The notes beneath the pieces were generated by a model that had not been told where the DNA came from, did not search any database, and was given only the letters and a program-made list of their open reading frames with translations. From contig NC_064758.1 of assembly GCF_011397635.1 (NCBI RefSeq), positions 15,424,513 through 15,488,512 on the forward strand: a stretch of 64,000 nt of DNA. Direction: 5' to 3'. The stretch's first letter is position 1, and each line of letters opens with the position of its first letter. Position numbers and translations under genes: made by a program. This document shows, one piece after another, positions 1-13,300 of this stretch. This stretch comes from Epinephelus fuscoguttatus (Eukaryota > Chordata > Actinopteri > Perciformes > Serranidae).

Positions 1-177
1 TCCTTTCCTGGGTCGGTCCTCATGTGTGCCAGTTTCGTTGTAGTGTTTGATGGTTTTTGCGACTCCACTTGGGGACACATTTAAAGTTTTTGCAATTTTC
101 CGGACTGACTGACCTTCATTTCTTAAAGTAATGATGGCCACTCGTTTTTCTTTAGTTAGCTGATTGGTTCTTGCCAT
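1..177 (-). CDS. Tc1-like transposase, N-terminal 59 codons (partial)
   Basis: An open frame runs from ATG at 177-175 to the window edge without a stop. The translation begins MARTNQLTKEKRVAII and continues with a helix-turn-helix of the paired-like type (EGQSVRKIAKTLNVSPSGV), the first DNA-binding subdomain of Tc1 transposases, which recognises the terminal repeats. A typical protein of this family is about 340 residues, so the second helix-turn-helix and the DDE catalytic core are not visible. The part present is undamaged, so the copy may be fairly young, but activity cannot be judged from here. Confidence 0.85.
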   Translation of the reverse strand, partial: MARTNQLTKEKRVAIITLRNEGQSVRKIAKTLNVSPSGVAKTIKHYNETGTHEDRPRKG

Positions 178-587
178 AATATGAATTTTAACAGTTGTCC
201 AATAGGGCTGTCGGCTGTGTATTAACCTGACTTCTGCACAACACAACTGATGGTCCCAACCCCATTGATAAAGCAAGAAATTCCACTAATTAACCCTGAT
301 AAGGCACACCTGTGAAGTGGAAACCATTTCAGGTGACTAGCTCTTGAAGCTCATGGAGAGAATGCCAAGAGTGTGCAAAGCAGTAATCAGAGCAAAGGGT
401 GGCTATTTTGAAGAAACTAGAATATAAAACATGTTTTCAGTTATTTCACCTTTTTTTGTTAAGTACATAACTCCACATGTGTTCATTCATAGTTTTGATG
501 CCTTCAGTGAGAATCTACAATGTAAATAGTCATGAAAATAAAAACGCATTGAATGAGAAGGTGTGTCCAAACTTTTGGCCTGTACTG
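1..587 (-). mobile_element. Tc1-like transposon, 5' part, cut by the window edge
   Basis: Read on the minus strand, the element starts at 587 with CAGTACAGGCCAAAAG next to a TA dinucleotide (588-589), the expected Tc1/mariner target site. A terminal inverted repeat of about 100 bp and an untranslated leader follow, then a transposase start at 177. The rest of the element lies outside the window. The same terminal repeat occurs twice, in inverted orientation, around 37,519-37,851. Confidence 0.88.
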
Positions 588-683
588 TAGGTATATAGGT
601 AATTGCTATTCAGGAACAAAATATTGTTTCTCAGCTTTCTGCATCTCCTTCTCCATTCTCCATCACACAGTGACTTTCGTTAA

Positions 684-830
684 CAGCTAACGTGGTAGCA
701 CTCACAGTCTGTTGTAGCACAGCACACAACACACACCCTGAACCAAACAACAAATGCTATTTTGCTGCGACGGACTCTTGTCAGCAGCTAACTCAGTAGC
801 ACACACAGTCCATAGTAGCACAGCACAAAC
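684..830. repeat. Imperfect direct duplication, two units about 100 bp apart
   Basis: The segment from about 684 to 730 (CAGCTAACGTGGTAGCACTC and onward through TAGCACAGCACA) recurs with few changes at about 785-830. A weaker third piece containing CAGCTAATGTTAGCACA follows near 869. No gene is seen from 590 to 1,575. Confidence 0.5.
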
Positions 831-1583
831 TTAGTAGTTGCGCAGTGACAGACTCAGTGAAGCTAACAGCAGCTAATGTTAGCACAAAGCATTGAGAAAC
901 TGACACGTACGTAGAACTGGCTATTTTGCTTGAGTTAATATGACTGTGGCATTTAACGCAGATGTTTATTCATGTATTTATTAGACCCAAAGAGCTAAGA
1001 GAGCTTGTGGGAGATAGCAAACTCGCTGCTCACAGAAAGGCTGTGAACGTAACAGCACAGTACAACACAGTGGTAACTTAGTTTTCATATAGCAGGGGAT
1101 GGGTCATGAAAAGGATAGCTCCAGTGTGTCACTGGGCCATGATTTCAGGACCACATGAAAAATTTTGGGCACAGGAATAGAGAAAAAACGGTCTATCTCC
1201 AAAATGCATTATTACATTATTCCCAGTCTTCTCACGTTTTCAATTACTATTTTCTAGCATGTATAATGTGTTTAAAAAAGAAATCACTGATTTTGCTTTA
1301 CCTGGACTTTAAAGAAACAACTGCTTCAAAAGCCTTTTTACTATTTACAACGTCTCATTATTTTCTCTCTGATGTCTCTTTTATACTGCTGTGAAAACAT
1401 TTGTCAGCTGTGAAGTTTCTCTCCTAGAACAAAATTTAAGAAGATTACATTTGAACACATAACATTGTCATTTCTCTTTGCCCAAAACTAATTTTTAATG
1501 AATATATTTTGAATGTCTCATAATGTAATACAGTGCTGTATGAGGTTAGTTACAACCACCGGCTGCTAACAGTTAACGTTAAC

Positions 1584-1931
1584 TAGAGATGTACCGATAC
1601 CGATTCCGATCCCTGAACTTTAGGTATCTGCCGATACCAAATAGATAATAGTAGAATAAATTCCATAAAACTTTTTTTTAATTATTATTATCCAGTGTTG
1701 ACATAGATCAAAACACAGGTTAAAGTGCAGCCACACAATTTGGTAAAAAAGACATTTTAAAGGCTACAGTAGAATGCTTTTTAAACTCCGCTCCGTTTCC
1801 GTTTCGTTTGCCTGTAGCGTGCATATGACGTAATGACGTGAGGCAGTACGTGGTATCAGATTGGTCATAGGCTGTACTCGCCGATACCCGATAACGCATT
1901 TTAGGCAGTATCAGAGGCATTTACAACTCTA
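1584..1931. mobile_element. hAT-like MITE with 8-bp target-site duplication
   Basis: The ends are TAGAGATGTA on the left and the complement of TAGAGTTGTA on the right. They are flanked by ACGTTAAC (1576-1583) and ACATTAAC (1932-1939), an 8-bp direct repeat with one mismatch, as expected for hAT insertions. The interior has repeated GATACC/GGTATC-type motifs and no coding capacity. The 348-bp length and lack of an ORF suggest a non-autonomous copy. Confidence 0.6.
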
Positions 1932-4904
1932 ACATTAACTAGCTCTCTTCTTGCTGATTGCAACACTGTCATCCTTCTGGCTTCAACTTCTTTGAAAACT
2001 ATTAATTCCCAGCAGGACAATCACCCAAAACATGTATCAAAGCAATGTCAGGTCTTCTTGAAGTCCAAGGAAGAATTGCTGACTTGCAAGGCTTCACCCC
2101 GGTCACCATTCCTCAACCCCCAAACATTTTAGGGAAAATATGAAACAAAAAAAAGGTGAGACACACTTTACCGTCACAAAACATTGTTGAGATGTTGTAA
2201 AAGAGAGCTGGATTCATGTGAATTTAAAACATCTGTAAAAGCTTGAAGAATCAATACCAGGGTTCAAGCTGTGATGATGGATAGACCAAATGTTAAGAAG
2301 CTGTGATTTTCAGCAAATATAAATGCACTTTCTGACTGTGTTTGATTATTGGGGTCAAATAATACAATCTTCTCCTAGAAAAAACATACAAAAAATTTGT
2401 TTTGGGTTTTGAAGTGTCATTTCTATTGTTATAACTGGCTAAGCTTTTTCTGTAAGAAACATAACCTGACAAAAGACCCTCAATCTTGACAAAATAGAAG
2501 TCAAATTATACTCACATCATGTGATCCAAATTTTCCCATCTATCCATGTGCATGTGCAGTCCAAAATAAAGACCATGCAAACTGTAGGCCAGGGATACCA
2601 AAATGGCTATACCATGGGGCTACTTTTGCAAAATGACAGGAGGCCAGGTGTGCGCAAAGGCGGTTCTAAGATTTGAGGACATTCAAGGCTTAGCCCAGAC
2701 CTCTATCAGGGGGGTTGGGATATCCTTTTTTTTCTCTTATTTTCATTGTGGATTGGAAATGCTTGGCAGGGTACTCAGTACCCTGTGGCCCACTACCTGT
2801 AATTTGAATATCACTGCTGTATAGGCACTGACAAAACATTTGTGAACGTATTCTTGTATGCAAACACCCAGTGTAGTATAAAAAGAATCACATGCCCATC
2901 GCTGTCCATGTCTGTTCTGGAGTATATCTGGCCTTTAATGTACAGCAAAAAACCAAAGCATTCCTTACCAGCCAACAAAACACGCAGCGAGTATCACAGA
3001 TCTAATAAAACTACCCAACATCCCACAGTTTGGAAAAATTGCTGAATATAATCCACACAGGAGCCATTTTTTCTCACAGTAAACTTTGTATCAGCTTTTA
3101 AAACATCAGTGCACCCTTTTCAAGTTCTGACTGCTTCACAAACTCAGCCCACAAGAAAAACAAGTTTAATACCTCCAGTATATAAATAAAGTCCAGATTT
3201 TTGTAAGGAAGAATCCAATTTGTACAGGTATTGCTCGATGGTAGCTTCACAATGAATTCAGGTTTTAAAATGATTTCAGACATGAAGTTGCACTTCAAAA
3301 CAAACTGGTAAATCCATCACTAACGTATTTATGTTTCTATGTTACTCTCTGGAAACACAGAAGTAAAACATCTGTAATCTCTTTACCAAGAAAATAAAAG
3401 CAGCAAAATAACAAATGGATCACGATGGGATTGGCTGAATAGCAGGACCGAAGAGAAAGGAGATCTTATGTTAAATTTATTGGAAATAAATGGTATCTTG
3501 GGGACCTGAGGGAGACAGATATTTCTATTAATAACGGGGGTTATTTTTCAATCATATAAAACAAAAGAAATGAGAGCTGATAAGTTCACAGGAAGAATGT
3601 GAATGTCCATTTCTGCTGTAGACAGCTTTAAAGTGCATCTATCTTTAAAGTCAATGAAAGGGGATTGAGAAGTAAGGAAGATGGAGTACATCACTGTGTT
3701 CTCCTTCCCTCCATGTCCATGACTCATCCCCGCCAAACCCTTTAACTCTCTCTAACAGTTAACTTACTACGAAAAAGTGCTTATGTCTGAAGCCAAAAAA
3801 AGGAAAATGGTTTCGGGAAATCTCTGAGGTTGCAGCACAGCTTCAGCTCTGTTCTACAAACGCTTTCAGGGGCAACAGCAGCTTTCGTAGAAAAGGTGTT
3901 TCTCACCATGAAACAGAAAAAAAAGTAGGATGGGTATGAAGGGAGAAAAAAAGGGGGGGGGGAACAGGCGTAGAACTTTCTTGACACAGATGGTGCCCAG
4001 GTGTCGGCAACTTTTTCATCATTTATTTCTTGTTATTCATTATGCATCAAGCCTGGGTTTCAGTCAGATGCTGTGCATAGATTAGAAAAATACCCCAAAT
4101 TTTCCTTACAGCGGTGGTGTGGTACCTCAGAGTCAGTTCAGCAGCAACTTGGCAAGAGATGTGAAAACAAGGAAGTTGGGGGGGGGGGTGCAAAAAATGG
4201 CTCAGCATCAGACAAACAGAAGCAGTGGTTTTGGGAGATGGTTGAGTGGGAAAGAAGAAAGTAATAAAGATGAAAACCAATGGGGTGATTTTTGGGAGGT
4301 TTTACTGCCAACTTAGGGAAGAGTGAAGGGATTTGAAGCGGAGACTTGCATTTGTTTCTACATTTGGTATTGTACTAAGCAATCAGTATTTTGGTGCGTC
4401 TGCATGTCATGTTTTCAGAGATTACTTGTCAAACAGTGAAGCTATTACTAGGGATGTAGACCTTATAGGCTTTACTTTTTTATACATCATTGTAAATTGT
4501 TGGGTTTTGGACTGGTGGTCAGACATATCAAGCAATCTGAAAACGTCAACTTGGACTCTGGGAAGTATTGACCTGCATTTTTCACTGATTTCCAGACAGA
4601 TTTTTGAGGCTGATACTGACAGATATTTGGAAATGAATAAAATCTGATATGATACATCAGCGAATACTTTGTACACAATAGCATGTAACTTAAGGGGATA
4701 CTTTGCTGATTTTCAGCCTGCTTTGTATCATAACAATGTGGTTAGTATATAAATGAACAACGGTAAACTTTCATTCATCTTCCCATCTCAAAGCCCAAAT
4801 CGCACCATTCAGTGGATCTTCAATGGCTCGAGGGCTGTTTGAACAGACTGTACTTCCGCACCACAGACACAAAGTAAAACAGTAAAACTAAGCAGTGCTC
4901 ACTA

Positions 4905-5180
4905 AATCCATCCATCCATCCATTTTCATTTACTTATCCAGGGCTGGGTCACAGGGGCAGCAGGCCAAGCAAAGCATCCAAGACATCCCTCTCCAGAGCA
5001 ACGCTTTCCAGCTCCTCCTGGGGGACCCCAAAGCGTTGCCAAGCCAGACGGGATATGTAGTCCCTCCAGCGTGTTCTAGGTCTGCCCCGGGGCCTCCTAA
5101 CAGTGGGACATGCCCGAAACACCTCTAAAGGGAGGCACCCAGGAAGCATCCTGATCAGATGCCCAAACCACCAAGCTAAT
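4905..5180 (-). mobile_element. 3' fragment of a non-LTR retrotransposon (LINE)
   Basis: The minus-strand translation of about 5149-4949 contains RRPRGRPRTRWRDYISRLAW followed by a VPQEELESVALERDV segment. I recognise this as the C-terminal end of a common fish LINE reverse-transcriptase ORF. A short TCCA microsatellite (about 4908-4922) sits at the expected 3' end. Only the tail survives, the usual 5'-truncated form. The clade (RTE-like or Rex1-like) was not resolved. Confidence 0.6.
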
Positions 5181-5889
5181 TAAATATAAACCAAGATCCT
5201 GTTACTGCGTTGCCTATTTCATGTTTTCAGAAACATGTTTTTAGCTTACTGCTCAACTATTAAACAAGGTTGCTTGTTACCTGCCAGGTGCCATAATGAT
5301 TTCTTTGTCAAAGCAGACAAGGTGGCATTATGTCACTCAAAAGTGGGCGCATGTATTGGTCCAGTGTGGCACAGTGCATTCTGGTAGTTGCAGGTTTTCT
5401 ACCCCTTAAGCAAGAGCAAATGCCACAGCCCTTTTGATCTGTTTTTTCTGATCATGTTGCACCAATTTCAAAAGAGTTTTCATCTTTTTACTATATACAC
5501 TGCCCAGTTTAATGAAATGACCATCTTTCCAGCATTGAAATACATCTTTAAACATCCATGATAAGTGTTTCTTAAATGTGGTTATTAAAGAATTGCTGCA
5601 TTGGTTGAACATGTTACAGTTAATTAATTAACCTGTCAGTGCTCTCTGGTGGACAAACCACATAACCTCTGTTTCTGAATAACCTCAAACCTTTTGGGCA
5701 TTTTATACTGTGCCATTTCTCATTACTTATCAGCTGACACATGCGTATCAATATGTAACTGCAATAAGCTAATATTAGCCAATATTAACTTGGTGAGAGC
5801 ATTATTATGAGAACAGAAATGTAGGAGCGCCTTGGCAGCAACATGCTTTCAGCACATACCACATAACCAACCACATACTGGCTTTCCAT

Positions 5890-6300
5890 CAAATTATGAT
5901 CACGTTTGGAGCCTTGCGTGGTCAGGCGCCTGCCTACATTAAAGAGCTGCTGCAGCCCTACGTCAGCAGCAATTCTCTAAGGTCTGCTGATCAGGGTTTG
6001 TTGGTTGTTCCTTGCTCCAGGCTCAAGACAAAAGGAGACTGTGCTTTTGAGGTTGTAACTCTGAAAGTTTGGAACTCTCTCCCATGGACTTAAGATCTGT
6101 GGACACTTTGAAAAACCAGCTCAAGAGTCATTTTATTTAGACTCCCTTTTGTTTTGTTTTGTTTTTTTTTGAGTGTCTTTTATATTCTTAGGTTGATGTC
6201 TGCATTTTTATATCTGTTCTATCGTCTTTTCTTGCTTTTTTGTTTTTTCATCGTGAAGCACTTTGTGACATATAAATGAATTTTTATAAGCAACATCCAA
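5890..6300 (+). mobile_element. L2-like LINE 3' end
   Basis: The plus-strand translation from about 5,896 reads GALRGQAPAYIKELLQPYVS, then a stretch ending in FEVVTLKVWNSLPWT, which is then interrupted by stops. This pattern (HGQAPxYI...LQPY, SLRSADQGLLVVP, xxWNSLP) is typical of the extreme C-terminus of L2/CR1-group reverse transcriptases in fish. It is followed by a T-rich 3' tail with AAGCACTTTGTGACATATAA. The copy is a 5'-truncated pseudocopy. Confidence 0.65.
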
Positions 6301-6925
6301 GATTAAATTAAATTATACTTCAACTAGATAAGTTAAATTTTCTGTTAATGTCACTGTCTTCTAGGCCTGGGCAGTATCAAGGTATTACGGTATACCTGGG
6401 TATACAGAAATCCCGACGGTATGATTTTCAAAATCATCAAAAATACAGACACTTCTCTTTCTGTTAAACTGGTATGGAGATGCTGATGTATTGTAGTGTT
6501 CAACACATGCCACCAGAGGCCAGTCTCTACTGTTGAAACGGGCAGCTGAGCTGAGAAAGATGGTAACTGTGAGTGGTGGGGATAACGTCATAGGACTAGA
6601 AAAAAAAAGCCTCTGCACCTGTTTCGGAATATCTTGGGTTTAGTCCCAGTGATAAAAGCAAGCCAGCTGACACAGACAAAGCGGTGCGCACTATTTTACT
6701 CAAGAAAGTTGTGGCTACAGAGAAGGGAGGTCTCCTTGCTGATCGACTGAATATGATTAGAAACAGAATGATGGAAAGAATGCCACATAGGACTTTCTTG
6801 AGATGACTTATTTCAACCACAAAAGCAGTCTATTAGCTATATGATTTTCAGTTGGTTTTTTTTCAGGAGTTTTTTTGTGATTGTTGCAATGGAATATGCG
6901 GGATATTTATGCAATTTTATGCAAT

Positions 6926-7000
6926 AAAATTGCGGGAACTTGTAAAAATTGTGGGAACTTGCAAAAATTGCAGGAACTTGCAAAAACTGCGGTTTGATGA
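6926..7000. repeat. Short minisatellite, unit about 20 bp, three to four copies
   Basis: The unit GGGAACTTGCAAAAATTGC recurs three times in a row with single-base changes, ending in a fourth partial copy. Confidence 0.65.
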
Positions 7001-7564
7001 AAAAGAAGAAAAAAAAGTGATTCCCCCAACACCCTGTTCTCACTAGGCTACTACCTTAATGTAAAAAGTCATTTCTAATTACTTCCTGTGATAAGCAAGC
7101 ATACTACATCACAGAAAGTGCAGGGAATATTTGAGTTCTCATCTTGTTTTATTTCAGACCTTAATAAACACATGGCTCAAACTTACAAAACATTGCTGAG
7201 TCAGACAAGTTCTGTAGCTTTACAAAAGGAATATGCTATAACTTCTGTAAAAAATTAATAAATAAAATATAAAATAATAAAATGCGTGCTTCCTGTTTTA
7301 CAGAGGTAGCTATACAAAACAGACATCTTCGGTTAAAATAAGTGCTTCCAATGCACAAAGTGCAATCTCTTACTGTAGCGTAAATTTACATACTACTAAT
7401 ATACTTACAACTGTAAGGTTTTTGAAACTAGTATGATTTGACCCACTGGTAACAAAAAAGTGCAATCTTACAACTGTAAAGTTGCATCAGCTCCTGAATG
7501 AAACTACAACAGTCCACTGTGAAAATGAAAACTATAACTGCGTAGCCTCTAACACTGGCCAGTC

Positions 7565-7668
7565 ATTCACCATCCTCATCCTCCATCCCCTCTCCCTCAA
7601 CGTCCATCTCCTCCCCCTGCCCCTCCTCCATCTCCTCCTCCTCCTCCATCCCCTCTTCCTCCACCACG
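7565..7668. repeat. Pyrimidine-rich CTC/CCT low-complexity tract
   Basis: About 100 bp consist almost only of C and T on the plus strand, dominated by CTCCTC and CCATC units. A simple-sequence tract able to form triplex-type structures; no gene is seen around it. Confidence 0.7.
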
Positions 7669-9983
7669 TCACTTCATAACATTCCCAAGGCAACACGGGG
7701 AAAATGGCTGCTCTTGTGTGAAGTAAACGCAACATTTTTCAACTTTCTGCTAAGATATATGTGACTTTTTTGCAACGAAAATGTGGGGATTATGAAATCG
7801 TGCAAGCCCTGCATATTTTTCGCGCATTTTGCACCGGCACTTCATCTCTGTTCAGCCCACTGATGTGTCAGTATCCCTGTTGAATTTAAGTTTTTGCTTC
7901 TCACGATACCTACACAGTCATACATAGATCTTGGTCTACATCTAAGAAACTGTCTCTGGTGTAAATCTTGGCAGAAATTTTTCTTGGACGGGAAGGAATT
8001 CACCAAAAAGGGTGTCAAGAATTGAGTATAATTTGAATCAGTACTGCAGAATATCAATAAGTAATAGAGATGCATCTAACACATAAAAGAACTATTTAAA
8101 TATTGTAAAGCAGACTTTGCCCAGGCTCAATATGAGCCTAGAGTGGAACATGTTCCAGGCGGAGGAGCCACAACAGGGGTAAAGTGTTGTTTAACTTCAT
8201 TATGTTTGTTAGAAGTTTGAAGTTCACCCGAACAGCAATAAAGCTTGGCGTGGGTGGTGAAAACAAACACTTATGTGGGATGCCTTCGAGTCAGATATGC
8301 AGGGAAAACCCTTTTGAAAACACCAGCAAACCTCTTTATCTCTGCCACGGAGAGGCTTTTCGGTATATCAGGGATAAAATTTGTCATGGCACTACCTTTC
8401 TGTCCCCCACACACAGACATACACACAATAAATTGACGCATCGTGCTTCAAATTAAGATATGCTAATGTGAACACAATGTACCATCTGTTTGTCCTCTCA
8501 TCACGCTAAGAGGGCCCCAGAGCAGCCCTCCATCCTTCTCATTCCGTTTTTTCTTCTCTCTACTCCTTCCCCTTTCCTCCCAGTTGGTTGAGAGGAGAAG
8601 CTTAGATCAAGCCAATGAGCTTACTGCCTCCCTCCGTGCTTGTTTCCTCCCCTTTTTTTTGCCTCCCATCCTCTAAGACTTTCAAAAGCCCCAAGGCAAC
8701 TTCCTTTCCTCTATCTTCTCTCCTTTTCCCATTTCCTGCCTCTTGACCCTGACTTCAGCTCTGGAAAATAGAGAAGCTTTGACTTCTCTGCCACTACCGC
8801 TCTATTTCTTTCTTCCCCAGTTTCACTGCTCCTTTTTCTGTATGAATTCAGACTGACTTGTCTCCAATTTCTATTTCAGGATTTGGGTTTTCTCCCTTGA
8901 TCTTATACCTTTTGGTCCAATTTGTATTTCATAGGTTAAAACTGTGTTTAACCTTGGGAGCAAAGCCACTTTTGTTTTCTGCTGGACAGATTGAAAATAA
9001 CAGTTTTTCAGAGCTACAAAAAGCTTGTTCTTTACTGATTTCAGCTGCACCGCTTTGTATCTTCTAATCAGCCCAGTTGTTGTATTAATTTCTCCTATCT
9101 AATCTATTCATCGAACTGTGTAATCTGGTGTTTAAAAACATGACAATCATTATAATTAGAGTTATGAGAATTTACGCATCCCATCATCTTGCATTCTTCA
9201 TTTCCACCAAGTCAGTCTTCCACCAGACAAACCTTTTCTACCATCTTTCTCTTCTTCCTGTAGTCATGTTTCTCTATCTGGTGCTCTCCATTCATTACCC
9301 CGTTCCTGAGGGGGGAGTGTGTGTGTGTTGTGTGTTACTCAGCCAGTGGCAGAGAGCCTGACTAGGCAGTAGAACATAGAAACATGTAGTGTTTGGCAGC
9401 CACCTACAGTATATACCCTGTTCACACTTTGGCAATTACATCCCCCTACACACACCACACACACTTACAACAACATGCACATGCTCTGGCTGTGACTTAT
9501 ATTTCCAAAAGGCCTGCTGTCAAAGCTGGCATTGGCACTGACAACTGTTACGACAGGATTGTGGAAGATCTCAATAAATGCATACATTAAAATTGCTTTT
9601 CTGTGTTATCATGCTGTACAGTTGCATGTGAACATGAGTGGGTCTTCTTTGCCTCCCTTTACATACATTTCTATGCCTTTGTAAAACAGAAGTGTTGCGC
9701 ACTGGGCAGCGTCCAATTTGTTGGCTGATGGCAGTCTGTACATGTACTGTAGGTACTGAGTGTGTGGGATTGTGAACAGCCACAGCTCTGTGTATGGACT
9801 GTATAGATGTAGGAACTGTATGTATAACCTTTTTTGTATCTTTTGGATAGCATGCATAGCCTTTTCTTGCTTAAAGGGTGGGTCCATTTGCGTTCTTTTG
9901 ACATAGGTTACAGCACTGATACCCTCCCTTCCCTCATTCCCCATACAACATACAATGACAAAATGCCTCTGGACTATGGAGCT

Positions 9984-10323
9984 ACATTAGGGTCAAAAGT
10001 TCTGTACTTGAAAAAATAAAATTTGAAACCAAAAATTCATGTGTTGATCTTGAATTTTGAAAATACAACAATGTATTCAAAATAAAAATAAGTGTATGAA
10101 ACGTTTTTTCAGGTTAAATATAATTTTGATTCGCTTTTGTAATTCTTTTGAATAAATAATTTATTTTCAGTTTTTACTTTCATATATATTTTAACATTTG
10201 AGGTCTTATTTTTTTCAATTACATGTTTTATCTTTTCAGATTCAGATCTTATTTTTTACAGTTTCAAATCTTTTTTTCAGTTTCAAATCTTTTTTTTCAG
10301 TTTCAGACTTTTGACCCTGATGT
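9984..10323. mobile_element. AT-rich MITE-like inverted-repeat element
   Basis: The left end ACATTAGGGTCAAAAGT and the right end, whose complement is ACATCAGGGTCAAAAGT, form inverted termini. The match continues inward (left GTACTTGAAAAAATAAA with TTTGAAACC, right arm TTTCAAATCT units ending in TTTCAG). The whole 340 bp is AT-rich, has no ORF, and could fold as a long imperfect hairpin. Three tandem TTTCAAATC/TTTTTTTCAG units occur in the right arm. The superfamily is unknown. Confidence 0.55.
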
Positions 10324-13300
10324 GGCGTGGGGGACGTGGCATCAACTGAGAGGGGTGTGGAATCATGAATGACAGTGCCTTCAGGGAACGTAGGAACTAA
10401 AACAAATCTGACTCAACACTTATATACACACCATATCCATGTGATTGGCAGTGTAAAAATTGATGATAGTGACAAACTTCCATTTAGAAATCTGTTTTAG
10501 ACAGTACTGAGCACCAATTGCGGTATAAGAGCGATAAATTATGCCAGATTTTGCAGTTCAACAGCCACATTTTAATTGCTGATATGTCCGATTTCCACAT
10601 AGCACTGTGAACGCAGCGTAGTGTCCACTTCGCTTGCGATGATGACGTCCGGTCGGTCGGGTCAATCTGCTGGAGCCCATACATCCAGCACACAGGTGAC
10701 AAATGTTAACTATGTTTTGGGAAATCATAACAAACATTAAGGGGTCGTTTTTGTGACAAAATTGTCGAATAGTTGCCATGATTTTCGAATGGTGTTTTTG
10801 CTTGTGCTGCCCATCCCTAGTGTCCGCAAAAATGCTTCAGAGCCAAAAAGGTCATTGCATATTTTGCGTGAAGCACGCAGGCTCTTCAAGTTAGTCAGTC
10901 ATCATATCAGACTTATCTGGTTCCCAGGCTATTTACATTAAACAGCATAAAATACACCATTTCACATGTGTAAAAAGGCCTTGCCATTGATAGCTCTGCC
11001 CTAAAATGCTATTGTCTCTACAATGACACTGAACAATACCACACAGATTCACAACAACAAAAACTTAACATCACAAAGAGACAAAACAGGTAGGCATGAA
11101 CAACAGAAACAGTGTATGTTTTGCCACTGCAGCCGTTGGACCCTAGGGGATGGCAATGACGGCCAGTGGGTTTGGTCCAGAGTGAAATGTCTCCACTAAT
11201 AGAAGATAGATTGCCATGAGATTTTTACAGACATTTATAGTCGCTGTTATTATGATTTATGAATAAATCATAATAACTGCAATTGCAGGTCAAAGTTTTC
11301 GATAAACTTTGTGACCCAAATATGCTGTATAACATTTACTCTTTGTGTGAAACTGAGTTGCCACAAGGTAAACCCTCTCTTTTCCTATTCATCTCCTTTT
11401 ATTCGTAATGTGAGAGGAACCAAGTGATTTTCAATGTAACAATGTATGAAATGTATGTTTTGCTGCATGTTGTGATGCAGCAAATAATTCTCAGGGGAGA
11501 GTGAAAGACAAAGACCACATTTTGCCCTGCAAACAGTGGACAGAAGGCTGTCCTTCCTGTGTACACCAGAGGACAGAGCACAATTACTGGCCTTGGAACG
11601 GAAAATAAGCTCCATTGTGTAAATGATAGGACCGAGGTTTGTTTGCTTTGTGGTTCTTACAATACCATACCGGGGAAGTTCATACATTATGTACACAGTA
11701 TATACTGTGCTAAAGACGCCTTTGGAAGCACAGGGGCAAACACTAGCTCATGTCAGTCAACAGTCAGGCAGTCAATATTATCTTCTTTCAATAAGTTTTT
11801 CCCAGTGATACAAAATCAACAACATGCTTCAAAGATGTTACAGCCTGGGATGTACATTCATATTTCAGGTTTCTCATACTACCAAATCACAAATAGAGCC
11901 TTACAAAAGAGCGCTCTGCCTGGCCTCAAGCCGTATGTATGCGACTGCCCCAGACACATAGGGCAACCCCCTATCCAAACATTACAACACATTCTCACTC
12001 TGACCTTGTCACATACTGACATTTGGTGAAGGACTTTCCACTTCAACATATGATGTGCAAGGTACCCTGGGTGTGTTGGTTGTTGACGTTCTGGGACGCT
12101 GTGTCAACTTTACTTCTGACATGCATTGTCTGTTTTCAAAATACACTTCCATTTTTTTAAAGGAAATGTATAGTTTGCATACAGTCTCTTTCAAAATAAA
12201 CACACCATGTCAGTACAACATGGTGAATTGACGCTTTTTCCATTCAACAACAAATGTACATGGTATGATTGGCCAACACATGCACATGGTTGGGTTTGAA
12301 AAAAACAACAGGGTTTGGCTTTACAGGGCAGGAAGTGAACACCGGGCCTGCCAGGTCAAAGTCAGTGGTTGCTGGACCCATCCACCATTACGCAATAAAG
12401 GCAATCGGCTGTGTATCATGCTGACGAGGAGCTTTTTTCATTGGTGTCTGACGCCAGAAGTCACTAACCAAGTACTCAACGACTTCGAAGTGAGACGGGG
12501 TCGAACACTCCCAAAAACTCCAGAGCGTTGTAAAGTGCAAAAGTCAAAATCGACTGAAAAAAAAAGATAAAAGCAAATATTTACAAAATTCACAACATAC
12601 AGATTATTGTGCTTCAATCTGTATTTGTTGCCATTTAGTATTTCAAAAATAGTATTTTTATTGCAGTCAAAAAAACATTTGCCGCACACAACGAGAGGCT
12701 AGCACCTGCAGGCTATTAACGTGACGTTCTAACAGCACCATAAATACATTTATTAATTACACACAGTTGATTTACTAAAAAAAAAAAGACAATCATTCAA
12801 TCCAATGAATCACTTCTTTCAAACTGAGGATTTTGTTTGAGTTTTTTTAAAAGGTGATGTCACACAATATGACAGTCATTCAAAGCTTCATTCAAAAACT
12901 CAACAGAAGCTTTGCATGTAAAGAAAAAAAGGACATTCAGTACAGCCCTATTGCCCATCCTCAATAGGGCAGGTCTTACCTAATATGAACCGACCTGAGG
13001 GCAGATGCTAGAGAAGAGAAAGGGAGAGTACAGATTGCTCATTTGAGAGTGGCATGCTGCAGATGAATGCAATTTTGTTGACTCCATAATGGATAGCAAA
13101 TTATAACCCTCATCCCTGATGTATGTTGGTTTACTTTCTGTCTGCATCTATTTGTTAAGTGAAATGAACTGAAACCAACACAGCACGGTACAAACTCGTT
13201 GGCATAAGAAGAGAATTAAAGTAAACCGGCCCAGCCCCGCAGTCAGGTGAGCGACAAAATCTGTTTTTGAACTACATCTTTGCCTTAATCCATCAGCTTG

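Noticed and set aside
6365-6620. hAT-like MITE starting GCCTGGGCAGTATCAAGG
   Set aside because: Only a left-end-like sequence was seen; no right terminus or target duplication was found.
12000-12560. Possible dispersed repeat or coding block (101-codon frame at 12,265)
   Set aside because: It looks vaguely like repeated fish DNA, but there is no second copy in the window, no termini and no protein match, so it cannot be supported.
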